Below are positions 24,225 through 35,294 of a DNA stretch of 64,000 bases, piece after piece. Below the pieces are notes generated by a model. It searched no databases. It had not been told where the DNA came from and saw nothing but the letters and a program-made list of their open reading frames with translations. Positions within the stretch are counted from its first letter, which is position 1. Each line of letters begins with the position of its first letter. Origin of the DNA: Halocafeteria seosinensis (lineage: Eukaryota > Sar > Bigyra > Bicosoecida); NCBI GenBank assembly GCA_001687465.1, contig LVLI01000329.1, positions 1 to 64,000 on the forward strand, written 5' to 3'. Position numbers and translations under genes: made by a program.

Positions 24225-24643
24225 TTTGATTGACTTAAGATTCGATATCTTAAAAAATATACGCAAATATTACTTTAATAGCTTTTTACACCGGTCTGTA
24301 AAAGCGGAAGATTACCTTGACAATGCAATCGATATTCTTTATCTACTGTAAACATGGGCTCCCAAGTTCCCTACCGAACAATCATTTCGGAAGCATATCC
24401 CGTCCGGGTCTTCGGCCCGGACCGGACCTAGCAACGTGGCAAAGGGGACAGCAACACGGGGAATCCGAAGGGAACAAAAAAGGTGGGCAGTTCTGGTCTG
24501 GTGGATATGGCAAGGTTTTGCCTTTTTTAGAGTCTATACACCGCCAATAATTGACTAACGAGTCTGGAAGTCTGTTACTAGAGGTGTGGCAGTACTAATA
24601 CAGTCGGAAGATCTTGCGTATTTTGTGTCTGGCGTGGACAATC
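24225..24643. promoter_or_regulatory. Divergent intergenic region between MAT and PCCA
   Basis: About 420 bp with presumably both promoters. It contains an inverted repeat GTCCGGG (24402-24408) / CCCGGAC (24416-24422), preceded by a shorter CCGAA...TTCGG pair at about 24374-24390. An AT-rich tract sits next to the MAT start. Confidence 0.45.
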
Positions 24644-27391
24644 ATGCAAGGAACAATGTTTACACGAAGCTCAGCAGGGCGTTGTCTTCGGCGCAATCTA
24701 CTGGCTTTGCATCGCCGTAGAGCCACGATGACGATGACCCAAGGCCGTCACGGACTTCGCAGCTACGCTGCCCCGGCGGCGGCTGCCTCTTGGAGCACGT
24801 CGTTAGCCCCTGCACCGAGCTCCAAAGTCATGGGAACCCGGGAACTTTCGAGTGCTGCTGCCGAAGGCTTCCAAAATGAAGCCGGAGAGAAACTTTTTGA
24901 TAAGATCCTCATTGCCAACCGAGGAGAAATAAGTTGCCGAGTCATTCGCTCAGCTCAGAAGCTAGGTAAGCGTCGCTTCGACTCGAGTGTTGAATGATGC
25001 ACGGGGACTTGACTTAAGGGGGTTTTGTACAGGCATTAAAACCGTGGCAATCTATTCGGAACCGGATGTGCATGCCTTGCACGTGCGTTTGGCTGATGAG
25101 GTGGGTTAGATGAAATTCTTGCGCTGCGATTCGCCTTTCTAACGATGCCCCTTGGATGTTGCCACAGAGCGTTTGTGTGGGACCTGCGGCATCGGGGGAA
25201 TCGTACCTGAACATTCCTGCGATTCTCGACGCAATCGAGAAGACTGGAGCACAAGCCGTACACCCTGGATATGGTTTCTTGTCAGAAAACCACCACTTTG
25301 CCGAAGAATTAGAAAAGAAAGGTGTCTCTTTCATTGGGCCCAATACCAGAGCCATCACCGCCATGGGCGACAAGATTGAAAGCAAGCAGTTAGCTCGCGA
25401 TGCCAACGTTAACACAATCCCAGGTTTTCTGGGACTCGTGAATACCAATGATGAAGTGAAAAAGATTGCCAATGAAATTGGATACCCGGTTATGCTCAAG
25501 GCGTCCGCGGGAGGTGGTGGTAAAGGAATGAGGATCGCTTGGAGTAAGTTCATAACGTCCCCTTTGTAGAATGACCTCGTATCCACAAAGTGTTACGATC
25601 TGTCGCACAGATGACGAGGAGGCAATAATGGGCTATCGCTTGTCCAAACAGGAAGCCCAGTCCAGTTTCGGCGATGATAGAATATTCATCGAAAAGTATA
25701 TCGAAGAACCTCGGCATATTGAGATCCAAGTACTTGCAGATAAACACGGCAATGTTGTTGCTTTCCCCGAACGTGAATGCTCTATACAACGACGAAACCA
25801 GAAGGTGATTGAGGAGTCGCCCTCCATGCTGTTGGACAAGGAGACGAGGAAGGCCATGGGCGAACAGGCATGCCAGTTAGCTAAAGCAGTCGATTATGTA
25901 TCCGCCGGTACCGTGGAATTCTTGTGTGACAAGCACAAGAACTTCTTCTTCCTCGAAATGAATACGCGCTTGCAAGTTGAGCACCCGATTACAGAATATG
26001 TATCAGGTGTCGACTTGGTGCACCAGATGCTCCGCATTGCTGCAGGGCATCCGCTGCCTCAGAGTCTTATCGACGCCTGGAATACTCCCGAAGGTATGCC
26101 AATTAAAGGCTGGGCTATCGAAAGCCGAGTGTACGCGGAAGATCCCTTGAGGAACTTCCTTCCCTCCATTGGAAGACTCGACAGATATGTGGAACCTTCT
26201 CTGACACATGTAGTCCCACAGGATAAATCTGAGGAAGACGTCCTTGCAGAAGCACAAGATGACCCGAGTGGTCACGGATTCGGCGGTGTCCGTATTGACG
26301 CTGGCGTGTCGGAAGGCAATGAAATCAGCATGTTCTACGATCCGATGATTTGCAAGCTAGTTACGCACGGGAAGGATCGTCCCGAGGCTTTACAAAAGAT
26401 GAGAGACGCTTTGGATTCTTATACAATTCGCGGAGTTGGGCATAACGTAGAGTTCCTCCGCGACATCATGGATAGTCAGCGCTTCATAGATGGGAAATTG
26501 ACGACCAATTTTATTCCCGAAGAATATCCTGATGGTTTCCAGGGACGAAAACTAGACCCCGAGCATCGAGCACATATGGCAGCTAGTGCGGCCTTGATGC
26601 ATGTCATTCGGCAATCACGCCAGTACGCAACGACTGGTCAAGCGCACGAACGAGGTGCCGACACCTCAGGTGACGGCGCATTTGGCTTCGACGGAGTGGG
26701 TGGGACATACGGTGTTCATCCGTTATGTGTTTCACTATCTCCCGAACCTGGTATGAAAGCTGCCACCGACTCAGAGACCGCGAGCTCTGACAAACGTCGA
26801 ACCTGGTACGCGACCAGTGTTGACTGGGACCAATACGGCAGAGACGCAATAGTGTCTGTAGTACCGCCACCAGCGGAAGGAGCTTCTGAGGAAGAGGCTG
26901 CAAGGGAAGCTGTGTACTTCGCCCTCTCTGATGTGGACTGGACGTCGGAAGACCCCCTAATGAAAGCTCATTTGGGCAAGGTAGACGTGAATGAACAAGG
27001 AGATGGAAGTGATGAAATCCCTGTACATGATTCTTTAAAATTGCTGATGCAACACAATAAGCGACTTCCCGAAGGATTTTCTCTAGGATACCGTGGTGCG
27101 TTGCGAGACTGCGCAGTGAGAACCCCCCGTCAGCAAGAGCTGTGCAAGTTTATGTTGCATAAGCCTGGTATCGATTATTCGAAGGTGCTTGTCTCGCCAA
27201 TGCCTGGAAGCTTGATCTCTCTCGCTGTCGAAGAAGGAGAAGAAGTTGAAGCTGGCCAAGAAGTGGCTATTGTAGAGGCAATGAAGATGCAAAACGTGCT
27301 GCGGGCAGAGAAGAAGGCCAAAGTGAAATCTGTTAAGGCTAACCCGGGGGATACGCTGAGTGTCGATCAGACGATTGTAGAATTTGAGTGA
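24644..27391 (+). CDS. PCCA: Propionyl-CoA carboxylase alpha (biotin-containing) subunit, mitochondrial
   Basis: Biotin carboxylase plus biotin carrier subunit; with PCCB it converts propionyl-CoA to methylmalonyl-CoA in the mitochondrial matrix. Exons: 24644-24965, 25033-25100, 25168-25543 and 25611-27391; about 848 residues. An Arg- and Ala-rich presequence precedes [24 protein letters not shown]. Biotin carboxylase motifs: [10 protein letters not shown], the ATP-grasp loop [33 protein letters not shown] and [14 protein letters not shown]. The PCCA-type BT region follows, and the C-terminal carrier domain has the biotinylation site EAMKMQN (Lys ~811). Methylcrotonyl-CoA carboxylase alpha is the close alternative, but the length and the inter-domain region favour PCCA. 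Several in-frame Met codons are candidate starts; I took the first ATG. Confidence 0.93.
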
Positions 27392-27463
27392 TTCACTTAG
27401 TGGATATTTTGGCCAGTGTACGAGAAATGAAATAGACACATTGAAATACTTCACGCGATTGTA

Positions 27464-29064
27464 TTATTTTGCATTGTCGGTATTGGCTTCTGGCTGAGGA
27501 GGTGGTCTCACTGAGTTCACTTCTCCATTCCCCGAACCGATCGCTAAATGCTTCATGCGCTCAGCAGCATTTTGCGACCCATTGCTGTCATTACTTTGGC
27601 TCAATGTGGCCCCATGAGAAAGCAGCATGCCGTCTCTACCGATTCCTTCGTTTACGCTCCCAAAGCTTTCTCGTGAAGACATTGAGCCTTGAGCGAAAGA
27701 AAAATTCGCAAAGCTGGGTGGAGTGCTGCCCATATGGTCCTTCAGGTTTGAACCACTCGGGGAAGGAGTTACTGCTGCAGGCTCATTCGTAAACTCCGCC
27801 GCAATGTTGTTTGTGTCGTAAACATCCTGTACATTGGGTTTCCACGGAGGAGTAAGCTCGCTCTTCTCTAGCTTTTCCCAGTCAATATCACTGAAAAACG
27901 GGTGTTTTTTAACCTCGTCAGCGCCGTTGTACCCCAAACGCTTTGTAGGGTCTCTGGCGAGCATTTTGCTACAAATATCCACAGCATCTTCGGACATAAA
28001 TGATGGAGGATTCAGCTTTCCTTCTAAAATTTTGCGGTACATAACTTGTCTGTTTTTGTCATAAAAGGGAGGAAGGCCAGATATCATTTCGTACAATAGA
28101 GTTCCTAAGCTCCACCAGTCCACTGCTTTCCCATAAGATTTCTTTTTCAAGATTTCGGGAGCCAAATATTCCGGAGTCCCACAGATGGAAGTGATGGAGT
28201 CATCATAAACTCCTTGCTTTGACAATCTGTACGAGCGGGGTCCCCAAATAGTTGGTACATCTCAGTCTCCGAATGCACACGGCAACTTACCCAAAGTCTG
28301 TTATGCGGATATGACCCTCCGCGTCCAGTATCAAGTTTTCTGGTTTTAAGTCCCTATACACTATGCCTTTATCATGCAAATAACCTAGGGCGCTAGCAAT
28401 CTCCGCTGCATAAAACTTTGCTCTTTTTTCAGAGAATCTCCCTCCTTCCGAGAGGTAGTAGTACAGTTCACCTCCATTGAAGAAGTCTGAATCATCCAGG
28501 GATCAACTAACACTATTAAGCCGCATCATTGCGCGAAGCGACTTACCAAATACCATATATAATTTATGTTCCGTTTGAAAGGCGTACCACAACGACACGA
28601 TGAAAGGGTGCCGTATGGTCTCGAGAATCCTTCGTTCACTCAGTGTGTGGTCGTACTGTTTGCGCTTTAGAATAAAGTCCTTCTTGAGGACTTTCATCGC
28701 ATATATTCTCTTCGAATCCTTCTTTTGTACCTGTATAATGGCAGCACGATGCAGATATGTTCTGGTTCCAGAGATGCAAGTCGCAGTTAATTATGCTCAC
28801 CTGGATCACTTTTCCGAACGACCCCCTTCCCACTGTTTTCAGGAAGTCAAAATCATCTAATGACGCCTTCTTGGCGTTCCTTATCCCCATATGCTTGCGT
28901 AAGACATCACTTTCTTCTTGCTCCGCGTGACCATTGCCTTCATCCCCTGTTTGCCCCCTTGCATTATCTTTTTGTTGATTCTCCGCCGCCGCTGCTCCTC
29001 CAGACGCCGTACTTTTCTCTCCTTGCTGTTGTGCCTGTTGCGGTTTGCTCTTGTTGTTTCCCAT
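27464..29064 (-). CDS. AGC-family protein kinase with N-myristoylation-like start, no PH domain
   Basis: Ser/Thr kinase of the Akt/S6K/SGK group. Four exons: 28801-29064, 28547-28730, 28291-28486, 27464-28226; 468 residues. Catalytic motifs are intact: GRGSFGKV (~80), [19 protein letters not shown] (~191), DFG (split by an intron) and activation loop [12 protein letters not shown] (~235) with the PDK1-type Thr. The C-terminal tail has the turn region PAAVTPSPS and the hydrophobic motif FANFSF (~390), the TORC2 site in Akt/SGK. Instead of a PH domain the N-terminus is MGNNKSKPQ followed by ~60 Gln/Ala/Gly-rich residues; Gly2 with Ser6 fits an N-myristoylation consensus. I infer that membrane recruitment is by lipidation. 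A divergent 328-bp region separates it from the TMEM42-like gene. Confidence 0.9.
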
Positions 29065-29392
29065 GATTGCACGAGTATAAAGTGTATTATACAATAATGA
29101 GAACCGGAGCAGCTGCTGGAGCTGGGAAATTCGTAGCAGAGAATCTTGTGGTACTCAGCTATTCACGTAAACGAGGGCGCCACGCAGTATATGAAGAAGA
29201 AAAAAAATCCAGCTACCAATCAATCGCACAGCGGCGCATCATGCATACATATATTGCATACAATGCAGTGCGCACGCGGGTTGAATTTCCGGAGTTCGGA
29301 CCGAAATCCGGTCCGAAATGACCGAAGTGGATGAAAGAAGCGTAAACTACCTGCGTTGTTAGTCTGCTGGCTACCGTAATTTGGGGGGTGCA
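29065..29392. promoter_or_regulatory. Divergent promoter region with a perfect 9-bp inverted repeat
   Basis: Between the AGC kinase and the TMEM42-like gene. TTCGGACCG (29295-29303) and CGGTCCGAA (29309-29317) form a perfect inverted repeat around a 5-nt centre. This could be an operator-like site for a dimeric factor or a hairpin in one of the leaders. Confidence 0.5.
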
Positions 29393-29934
29393 ATGAAATT
29401 TTACGATTTTAGGTTTACTCTAGCTAGTGGCATGCTCCAAGCTGTGTCGTCACAGTTTGGAAAAGTGGGAGCCGATGGAAATGTTCCATTGACTGCTAGC
29501 GTAGCGCTAGCACTATGTGGAAGTCTGCCTCTAACGCCGAGTTGGACACTTCCATACGGCTTTAGTTGCTCCGAAGCGGTAGGTGTGGTTGAATGACAGA
29601 GTTGCACCTTATTCACCTAACACGGCACCACGGGTAGATTTTGCAGATGGGATACCTGTTACGCGCGAGCAGTTTGGTGCTGATGATACTCATCAATACC
29701 ACAGGAGTAGCCCTTTCCGTCAAGGGAATGCAGCACGTAGGATCCACGCTGCATACAGTTCTAACGGTGGTTATCAATATTTTTGTCTCCGCATTGCTGA
29801 GCTGGATACTTTTCAACGAGGTGCTTTCTTCGCAGTGGTGGATTGGAGCTGGGATCGTCTCATGTGGCGTAGCCCTGCTGGTAGCGGGAGAGGCTGAAGC
29901 CGCATCGGGAGACGAAAAGCTTAAGGAATCTTGA
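29393..29934 (+). CDS. TMEM42: TMEM42-like small EamA-type membrane protein
   Basis: A 157-residue multi-pass membrane protein, the same size as human TMEM42 (about 159). Two exons, 29393-29578 and 29647-29934. The N-terminal helix FTLASGMLQAVSSQFGKVG resembles the start of TMEM42 and of half-size drug/metabolite transporters. Exon 2 starts MGYLLRASSLVLMILINTTG and ends with two strong membrane helices (TVLTVVINIFVSALLSWILF and WWIGAGIVSCGVALLVAG), the EamA end pattern. Function of the family is poorly known. The ATG is 12 bp inside a longer open frame that lacks another ATG. Its stop is 5 bp from the stop of the next convergent gene. Confidence 0.75.
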
Positions 29935-29939
29935 ATGCA

Positions 29940-31266
29940 TTAGACGGCGCAAATTTCCCACTTGGAGTCCCCTTTGAAAGGTCTCTCCCAAGTGACCAAG
30001 TTTTCCACTCTAAAGAAAGGTGTATCCTCCATCGTGTCGTCCGGAATCGGTTCGCGGGCATAGCCGGCTTCCTCAATGTTAAAGGGCGACACACCTACAG
30101 CGCCCAGCTGAATAGGCGGTTCCCATGTGCTCTTTCCAGTTTCTTGGTTATAGTAGAACACTCTCCCGGAAACGTAATCGACCGCAGGCAGCCAAACTCC
30201 TGATCCATGGGTCCTCTGAAGAGTTTGCGCCATCCCACCTACCTTCTGGAATTTCGTCGGAGTACCTGCCTTCTCAGCGTGAATGTACTTCGTCTTCCCT
30301 GAAGCACTCTTAACTCTTGAGGCCCTGCGGGAAGATTTTGGTGTTGACTTTTGGGTTTGGATGATAGGTCTCGGTTGATCCTCCTCTCTGAAGCTGAGAG
30401 TGACAGGTATTTGTCTACTGACAACCTTAGCGGTGACTTGTGCATGGGTTGGATCGGACATTGCTCCCCCTTGCATCGGTACACCACTTTTCCCGTATAA
30501 CAGTCGTATTTGCAATATCTGTGTCATCGACGAGGAATTAGTCAATTTTGTGAGCCCACCACCTCCATGCACCTACCTCCTACGTACCTGAATGGGTTCA
30601 AGAAAGTTGACAAGATCCATTCCTCGTGTTTCGCCATAATAGTGTTCCGAATTTTCTAATCCGGCTTTAACAGACTGCGCCGAACGAAATTAAAGGGCGT
30701 GATGCCAGCTTGTTCGGGTATCCGATGACTCATGCCACGTACTTTAAAAAATGGATCAGTACAAAGATTGCGCAGCGTTTGTACATCATTCTCAGCATGT
30801 GCAGCATAAAATGCACGCAGAGAGTCCTGTATAACTCAAAATACCGTATAACCATTCGTAGTCAAAGCGAATGAAGGGACATGCCAGTTGGCCGGGAACT
30901 TACTCGAGCAACTTCGTTCTGAAACAAGGAGTAGCTAAAGTCACGCAACTTGCTCTCAATTTGTACCCGAGCCCTGCAATAAGAATACAAGCAACAAGAT
31001 TACGTCATGATGCACACTCGAGGGAGATTGACGTACCTGTAACTCTTCCAGTTCGATTGCTTCTCACGTATTAGGGTTCGTAGAGAGGCCAGTGGACTCC
31101 GTTCAAAACCAAGATATTGGACCGAGAATGGTACTCTGGGCTGCGTCTGCTGTTGTAATCGCTCCATATACTGGGGTGAGGAAGTCGTCCATCTCGATAG
31201 ACGAATGGGCACGGGCTCGAAAATGCGTCCAGGGGACAAGTTGGATGCCGCCTGTCGGCCTGCCAT
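29940..31266 (-). CDS. MRPL45/Tim44-like domain protein with C-terminal WW domain
   Basis: Five exons: 31037-31266, 30904-30973, 30743-30826, 30588-30674 and 29940-30518; 349 residues. The N-terminus (MAGRQAASNLSPGRIF...) could be a mitochondrial presequence. Residues ~90-230 have the Tim44/MRPL45 fold pattern: a helical region (LRDFSYSLFQNEVARDSLRAFYAAHAENDVQTLRNLC) followed by strands FLEPIQILQIRLLYG and HAQVTAKVVSRQIPVTL, comparable to VQVRCSSMM...QITVRMHTRQTL of mammalian MRPL45. A WW domain follows (GVWLPAVDYVSGRVFYYNQETGKSTWEPP, both Trp present), which normally binds Pro-rich ligands and is not expected in MRPL45. Location in the mitoribosome is an inference. Ends 5 bp from the TMEM42-like stop. 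Confidence 0.65.
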
Positions 31267-31710
31267 AATGGAAACAGTAATACCAAGAAGCTGAATCCTA
31301 CCAAGCAATTATGGACAATCCGTACTAAACGTCGTATACTGTATTCGATTGGAACAAATGGCAGGTGAGTCAGGTCATGTTCACAAGTGCTGTTACCAGC
31401 TACCACGCTTCGCTAAGGGTGGGTATTCCCACTGAGGTTAGAGCATACCATAAACAGAAGGTGAATTACACGAAAGTACGGGCACCACACAAGAAATTTG
31501 AGTTATTATTATTTATCCCGTGTGAACCTACACTGATGAAGGATCCACCACTCATATGTACAATTGTACATTGTACAAGTGTATTACACAGAACTTTCTC
31601 CAAACATTAGCATTTGAAATCCGCATTGCTTTCCCGAGTTATTTCATTCCCACGCACAACCACATGCTCGAAATGGTTCAAAGACTAACGCAATCTACCC
31701 GCTCTCAGAG
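31267..31710. other. Intergenic region, no gene seen
   Basis: 444 bp between two minus-strand genes; it should hold the promoter of the MRPL45-like gene and the 3' end of the LRR gene. I see nothing else. Confidence 0.5.
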
Positions 31711-33297
31711 CTAGCAGATGTCAACGGATTGAATTACCACGGGGCCAGCTCTCAGCAGATTGGCTCCAGTCCATGCTAAGCCTAGCTGTGTTCCCCAACT
31801 TACGATTACGGATCCATGAAGATACTTCAGCGCTTCTTCTTCGTGGCTGGCTAGAGTGACATCTAACTCTGGAACATTGCGGAGGTGTTTGAAAGCCCCT
31901 ACAGTAATAGTGCTCTGATCACACTTCTTCATACTGAGAGACTGAATGTTGCGTAAGTGATGAAACGCTTCATCTGTAATCGTCGACTGATTACACCTAA
32001 CCATGCTCAACGCCCGCAAATTTGATAGATGCTGGAATGCCGCATCCGTGATGGTGGCTTGATTGCACATGGACATATCCAATTCACGGAGATGCGAAAG
32101 ATGCCAGAAAGCGCGATCTGTGATAGTATTCTGATGACACTTTTGCATGCTCAGCCGACTCAGGTGCCGCAGATGTGAGAATGCCTGGTCTGATATTGTC
32201 GTCTGTGTGCATCCCTCCATATGTAGTTCGAGAAGCCGTCCCAAATGCTGAAACGCTTTGCCATCAATTGTGCTCTGGTAGCAGTCTGACATATCCAGGT
32301 ACGTTAGTGTGGAAAGTTCACGAAAGGCTTCGCCAGTTATTTTGCTTTGGGTGCAGTTCGACATTCTAAGAACACTGAGATTAAGGAAGTGCCGAAAAGC
32401 CGTATTAGTTAGGCAATCTTGGTTGCACCCGCTCATATCCAAAGTGCTTAACTCGGACAGATGCTGAAACGCACTGTCTGTTATTGTGGTTTGAGCGCAG
32501 TTCCGCATACTGAGTTCGCGCAGTCCAGACAAGTGCTCGAACGCATGGTCACTGATAGTCGTCTGGCGACAATCATTGATGTTTAGTTTTGTTACACGGC
32601 TAAAGAACCGAAACGCCTCATTTGTGATAGTAGTTTGGTCACACCTCCCTATCTCTAGTTCATTCAGTGCTGGGAGGTGTTGAAAGGCGGCATCAGTCAG
32701 GGTGCTTTGATTGCACCCTTCCAACGACAACGACGTAACATTAGAAAGATGTTGAAAGGCTCTATCGGAGAGTTGAATACACATATTGACGTCTAGATCC
32801 ACCAAACTTCCTAGGTGCTGGAACGAATTATCCGTAATATCGTGTTGGTCACACCGAGCAAATGAGAGCTTCGTTAGCGAAGACATATGTTCAAAGCACT
32901 CGCCGCTGATGGATGCATGCGTACATCCGCTGAGATCAAGTTCTTTTACTCTCTTCAATCGGGCCAATCCCTGATCAGAAATAGCTTTGGCAAACGGTGA
33001 GACTTTTATAGAGGTAACTCTCCGAAGGTGGTGCAAATCTGTGTCAGTGATGTTGGTTGATGCAATTTGATGTCTCCCTTGAAAGTTCGGGTACCATTTC
33101 ATCCACTTTTGTAGGTTCGTTCTGTTCCTATGAACAAATACGGCATTCCTCCATTGTAAGCGAAGACTGAACCATCCTAAACGACGCTGTATAAGGTACC
33201 AGCGCTTGATCTCTTCCTCATAATCACCGTGGAAGCGTTCACTATACCAAGCCAAAAACACCTCCAAACCCAATAACACTGTTTTATCCGCCGGCAT
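31711..33297 (-). CDS. Leucine-rich repeat protein with Cys-Gln repeats
   Basis: A 528-residue protein without introns. After an ~80-residue Trp-rich N-terminal region there are about 16 repeats of 24 residues with consensus LxxLxMxxCxQxTITDxAFxHLxx. The LxxLxL and C/N positions make this a cysteine-containing LRR, as in F-box/LRR proteins, but I see no F-box. The last repeat (VPELDVTLASHEEEALKYLHG) is degenerate and a short C-terminal cap follows. Most units end in AFxHL, so the convex face is very uniform, suggesting recent expansion. Likely a protein-binding scaffold; ligand and pathway unknown. Lack of introns in an intron-rich neighbourhood could mean retroposition or transfer, though other genes here are intronless too. 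Confidence 0.8.
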   Translation of the reverse strand: MPADKTVLLGLEVFLAWYSERFHGDYEEEIKRWYLIQRRLGWFSLRLQWRNAVFVHRNRTNLQKWMKWYPNFQGRHQIASTNITDTDLHHLRRVTSIKVSPFAKAISDQGLARLKRVKELDLSGCTHASISGECFEHMSSLTKLSFARCDQHDITDNSFQHLGSLVDLDVNMCIQLSDRAFQHLSNVTSLSLEGCNQSTLTDAAFQHLPALNELEIGRCDQTTITNEAFRFFSRVTKLNINDCRQTTISDHAFEHLSGLRELSMRNCAQTTITDSAFQHLSELSTLDMSGCNQDCLTNTAFRHFLNLSVLRMSNCTQSKITGEAFRELSTLTYLDMSDCYQSTIDGKAFQHLGRLLELHMEGCTQTTISDQAFSHLRHLSRLSMQKCHQNTITDRAFWHLSHLRELDMSMCNQATITDAAFQHLSNLRALSMVRCNQSTITDEAFHHLRNIQSLSMKKCDQSTITVGAFKHLRNVPELDVTLASHEEEALKYLHGSVIVSWGTQLGLAWTGANLLRAGPVVIQSVDIC

Positions 33298-33466
33298 GAT
33301 TAACTACTAGATATAACGTTGGTATTCACTACATTTTGCCTTCTGTATCTCCCCCTGAAACCCTCAATAACACCTCCTCTAACAACAATTTGTCAACAAT
33401 CCCTCCGAGTTATTCAGGTTTGTTTACATGGTACAATGACCCATTTTATTTAAGCATTTCAGTATA

Positions 33467-34807
33467 ATGGATGCTCATTCGAGTGCCAGTGGCGCTGCCA
33501 CTGGAGCTGGAAAACAGCTCGTAAAAGCTCTGTTAAGCTTGATTAAAGGCCTACGAAATGGCCTCCTATACGGCACCAAGATCAGATTACCCCATGCACT
33601 AGTGATGACGGTGCTTTTTAAACAAGGCCAGCTGTCCAAAAAGCTTCAGTCTATTCTTCAGGTCACATTCGAACACGCGTCCAAACTCGGACTCTATGTG
33701 GTCATTTATAAACTGTGTTTGAAAGCACTGGCTCTGCTGCAGAACATGGACGGGAGACAAACAGAGCACATTTCCCCTTGGAATCCTGCCATCGCTGGTG
33801 CCATTGGAGCAAGTATTGTGTGGAGGAGGTATTCTAGTGTGAACATGCAAATCCTCATGTACCTTTTGGGACGGACTCTGGTGGGTGCTGTACGAGCGTT
33901 AGCCAAGGAGGGCGTTTGGCCTTTAACACAGTTCCAGTTCAAAGAGCATGGCTTCCCGCTTGTGTCCGTACTTACTTGGGCAGCCGTGATGTACTTGCAT
34001 CAGAATCACAAGGAAGCACTACAAGGATCGCTTTCCTCTAGTATGGACTTCCTCTATCATGAATCTGACCAATGGCACTCCTGGAGAGACTTTGTGCCGT
34101 CTCCGTCCTCCGCCTTTGTCACCAGTGTCACCCTCCTTAAAGATGTCCTCGGCGTTGATCTAGTTGATAAACTCTCAGAGCCGATTGATGCAATTCTATC
34201 TCCTTCCTATTCTTCTCCGAAATTATTGCTGTACAGTATTCTGCCAGTGCTCTTCGGCGCATTGGGTATACCGTCACACAGAGCCAGGGATATGCTGGAT
34301 CTTTCACAAAGTGGTAGCGCACCGGAACCGACATCATCGCAGTGCGCTACCAGCGCTTCGGAGTCTACGATGGCATTAGATCAAGCTGAGCGAGGACGAG
34401 CAAATGGAGCCAAATCGGTGACGTTTGCATCGCCTCAAGATCATGTAGTTACTGAAACAGGAACGAGTGCGTTCAGGCCGACTCCGACCACTGCTTCCTC
34501 AAGGAAGACGACGACGCCAAATAACAGTTATAGCTCTGATTTTTCTTTTTATACCCCCAGCCCTCAAACCGAAGGACCTCTACTGAAGACGCTCGAACGC
34601 GAGACAGCGGTGTCTGGAACTTCGACAGGGGGAACTTCCGGCGCTGGTAAAGATTCGACCTCCTCTAATCACGAGAATTCGCCTGCACACCTTTCACGAC
34701 TGCCGAGCTCACCAGTTAGCTCATCTGATTCAGGAAGGAGCTCCACAGAACCGTACACCTCCGGGAATTCTCCGGCGCCAGCGAAGCGAGAGGGGACCTC
34801 ACAATGA
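33467..34807 (+). CDS. PXMP4: Peroxisomal membrane protein 4 (PMP24) with long C-terminal extension
   Basis: A 446-residue intronless gene. Residues ~20-215 match PXMP4, a Tim17/22/23-superfamily protein of the peroxisomal membrane: LIKGLRNGLLYGTKIRLPHALVMTVLFKQG against the human LKGFRNGAVYGAKIRAPHALVMTFLFRNG, then QILMYLLGRTLVGAVRALAKEG, GFPLVSVLTWAAVMYLHQNHKEALQGSLSSSMDFLY and ESDQWHSWRDFVP. Human PXMP4 ends near that point. Here about 230 more residues follow: a hydrophobic patch (PKLLLYSILPVLFGALGIP) and then a Ser/Thr/Pro-rich disordered tail. The transport role of the family is unsettled. The fold assignment is firm; peroxisomal location is inferred from orthology. Confidence 0.9.
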   Translation: MDAHSSASGAATGAGKQLVKALLSLIKGLRNGLLYGTKIRLPHALVMTVLFKQGQLSKKLQSILQVTFEHASKLGLYVVIYKLCLKALALLQNMDGRQTEHISPWNPAIAGAIGASIVWRRYSSVNMQILMYLLGRTLVGAVRALAKEGVWPLTQFQFKEHGFPLVSVLTWAAVMYLHQNHKEALQGSLSSSMDFLYHESDQWHSWRDFVPSPSSAFVTSVTLLKDVLGVDLVDKLSEPIDAILSPSYSSPKLLLYSILPVLFGALGIPSHRARDMLDLSQSGSAPEPTSSQCATSASESTMALDQAERGRANGAKSVTFASPQDHVVTETGTSAFRPTPTTASSRKTTTPNNSYSSDFSFYTPSPQTEGPLLKTLERETAVSGTSTGGTSGAGKDSTSSNHENSPAHLSRLPSSPVSSSDSGRSSTEPYTSGNSPAPAKREGTSQ

Positions 34808-35294
34808 TCGGGGATTTTAGGAGTTTACTCACTCCCTTATTGGTTGTGCTATGCATCTGGTACCCTACGAAAAAAGCAATGCAAACGGGTCGTATCTGTT
34901 AATGTCATATAGGATCGAATTATGGTCGTGTACACTGAATTCACTCATGTAATACACTAACCTAGAATGAAAACGCTGACGTGGCTACGGCTTCTCACCT
35001 ATAAATTCCAATTTGTCGTAGGGGGAATTTCGTCTTTTACTCTGCGAAACATGCACCAAATGCGCCAGACTGAATTCAAATCTGTCGACTTCTGTGAAGT
35101 TAAAACCGCGCGCGTTTTCTTGGAACTGCACCTACCGTGGGTGATTCTACGATACAGAATTTGATATGGTGAAGCTTATGGCGGTTCGGTAGATTGATGT
35201 ACTGTTGTGATTTGTCCATGCGGACTTGAATCCGTAGATACGGACAATATTATACTTCTGGTGATCAACTTCACAGAACCGTTGGAGCGCGATA
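34808..35294. other. Intergenic region, no gene seen
   Basis: 487 bp between two plus-strand genes. It presumably holds the PXMP4 3' end and the GCNA promoter. Short frames only. Confidence 0.5.
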
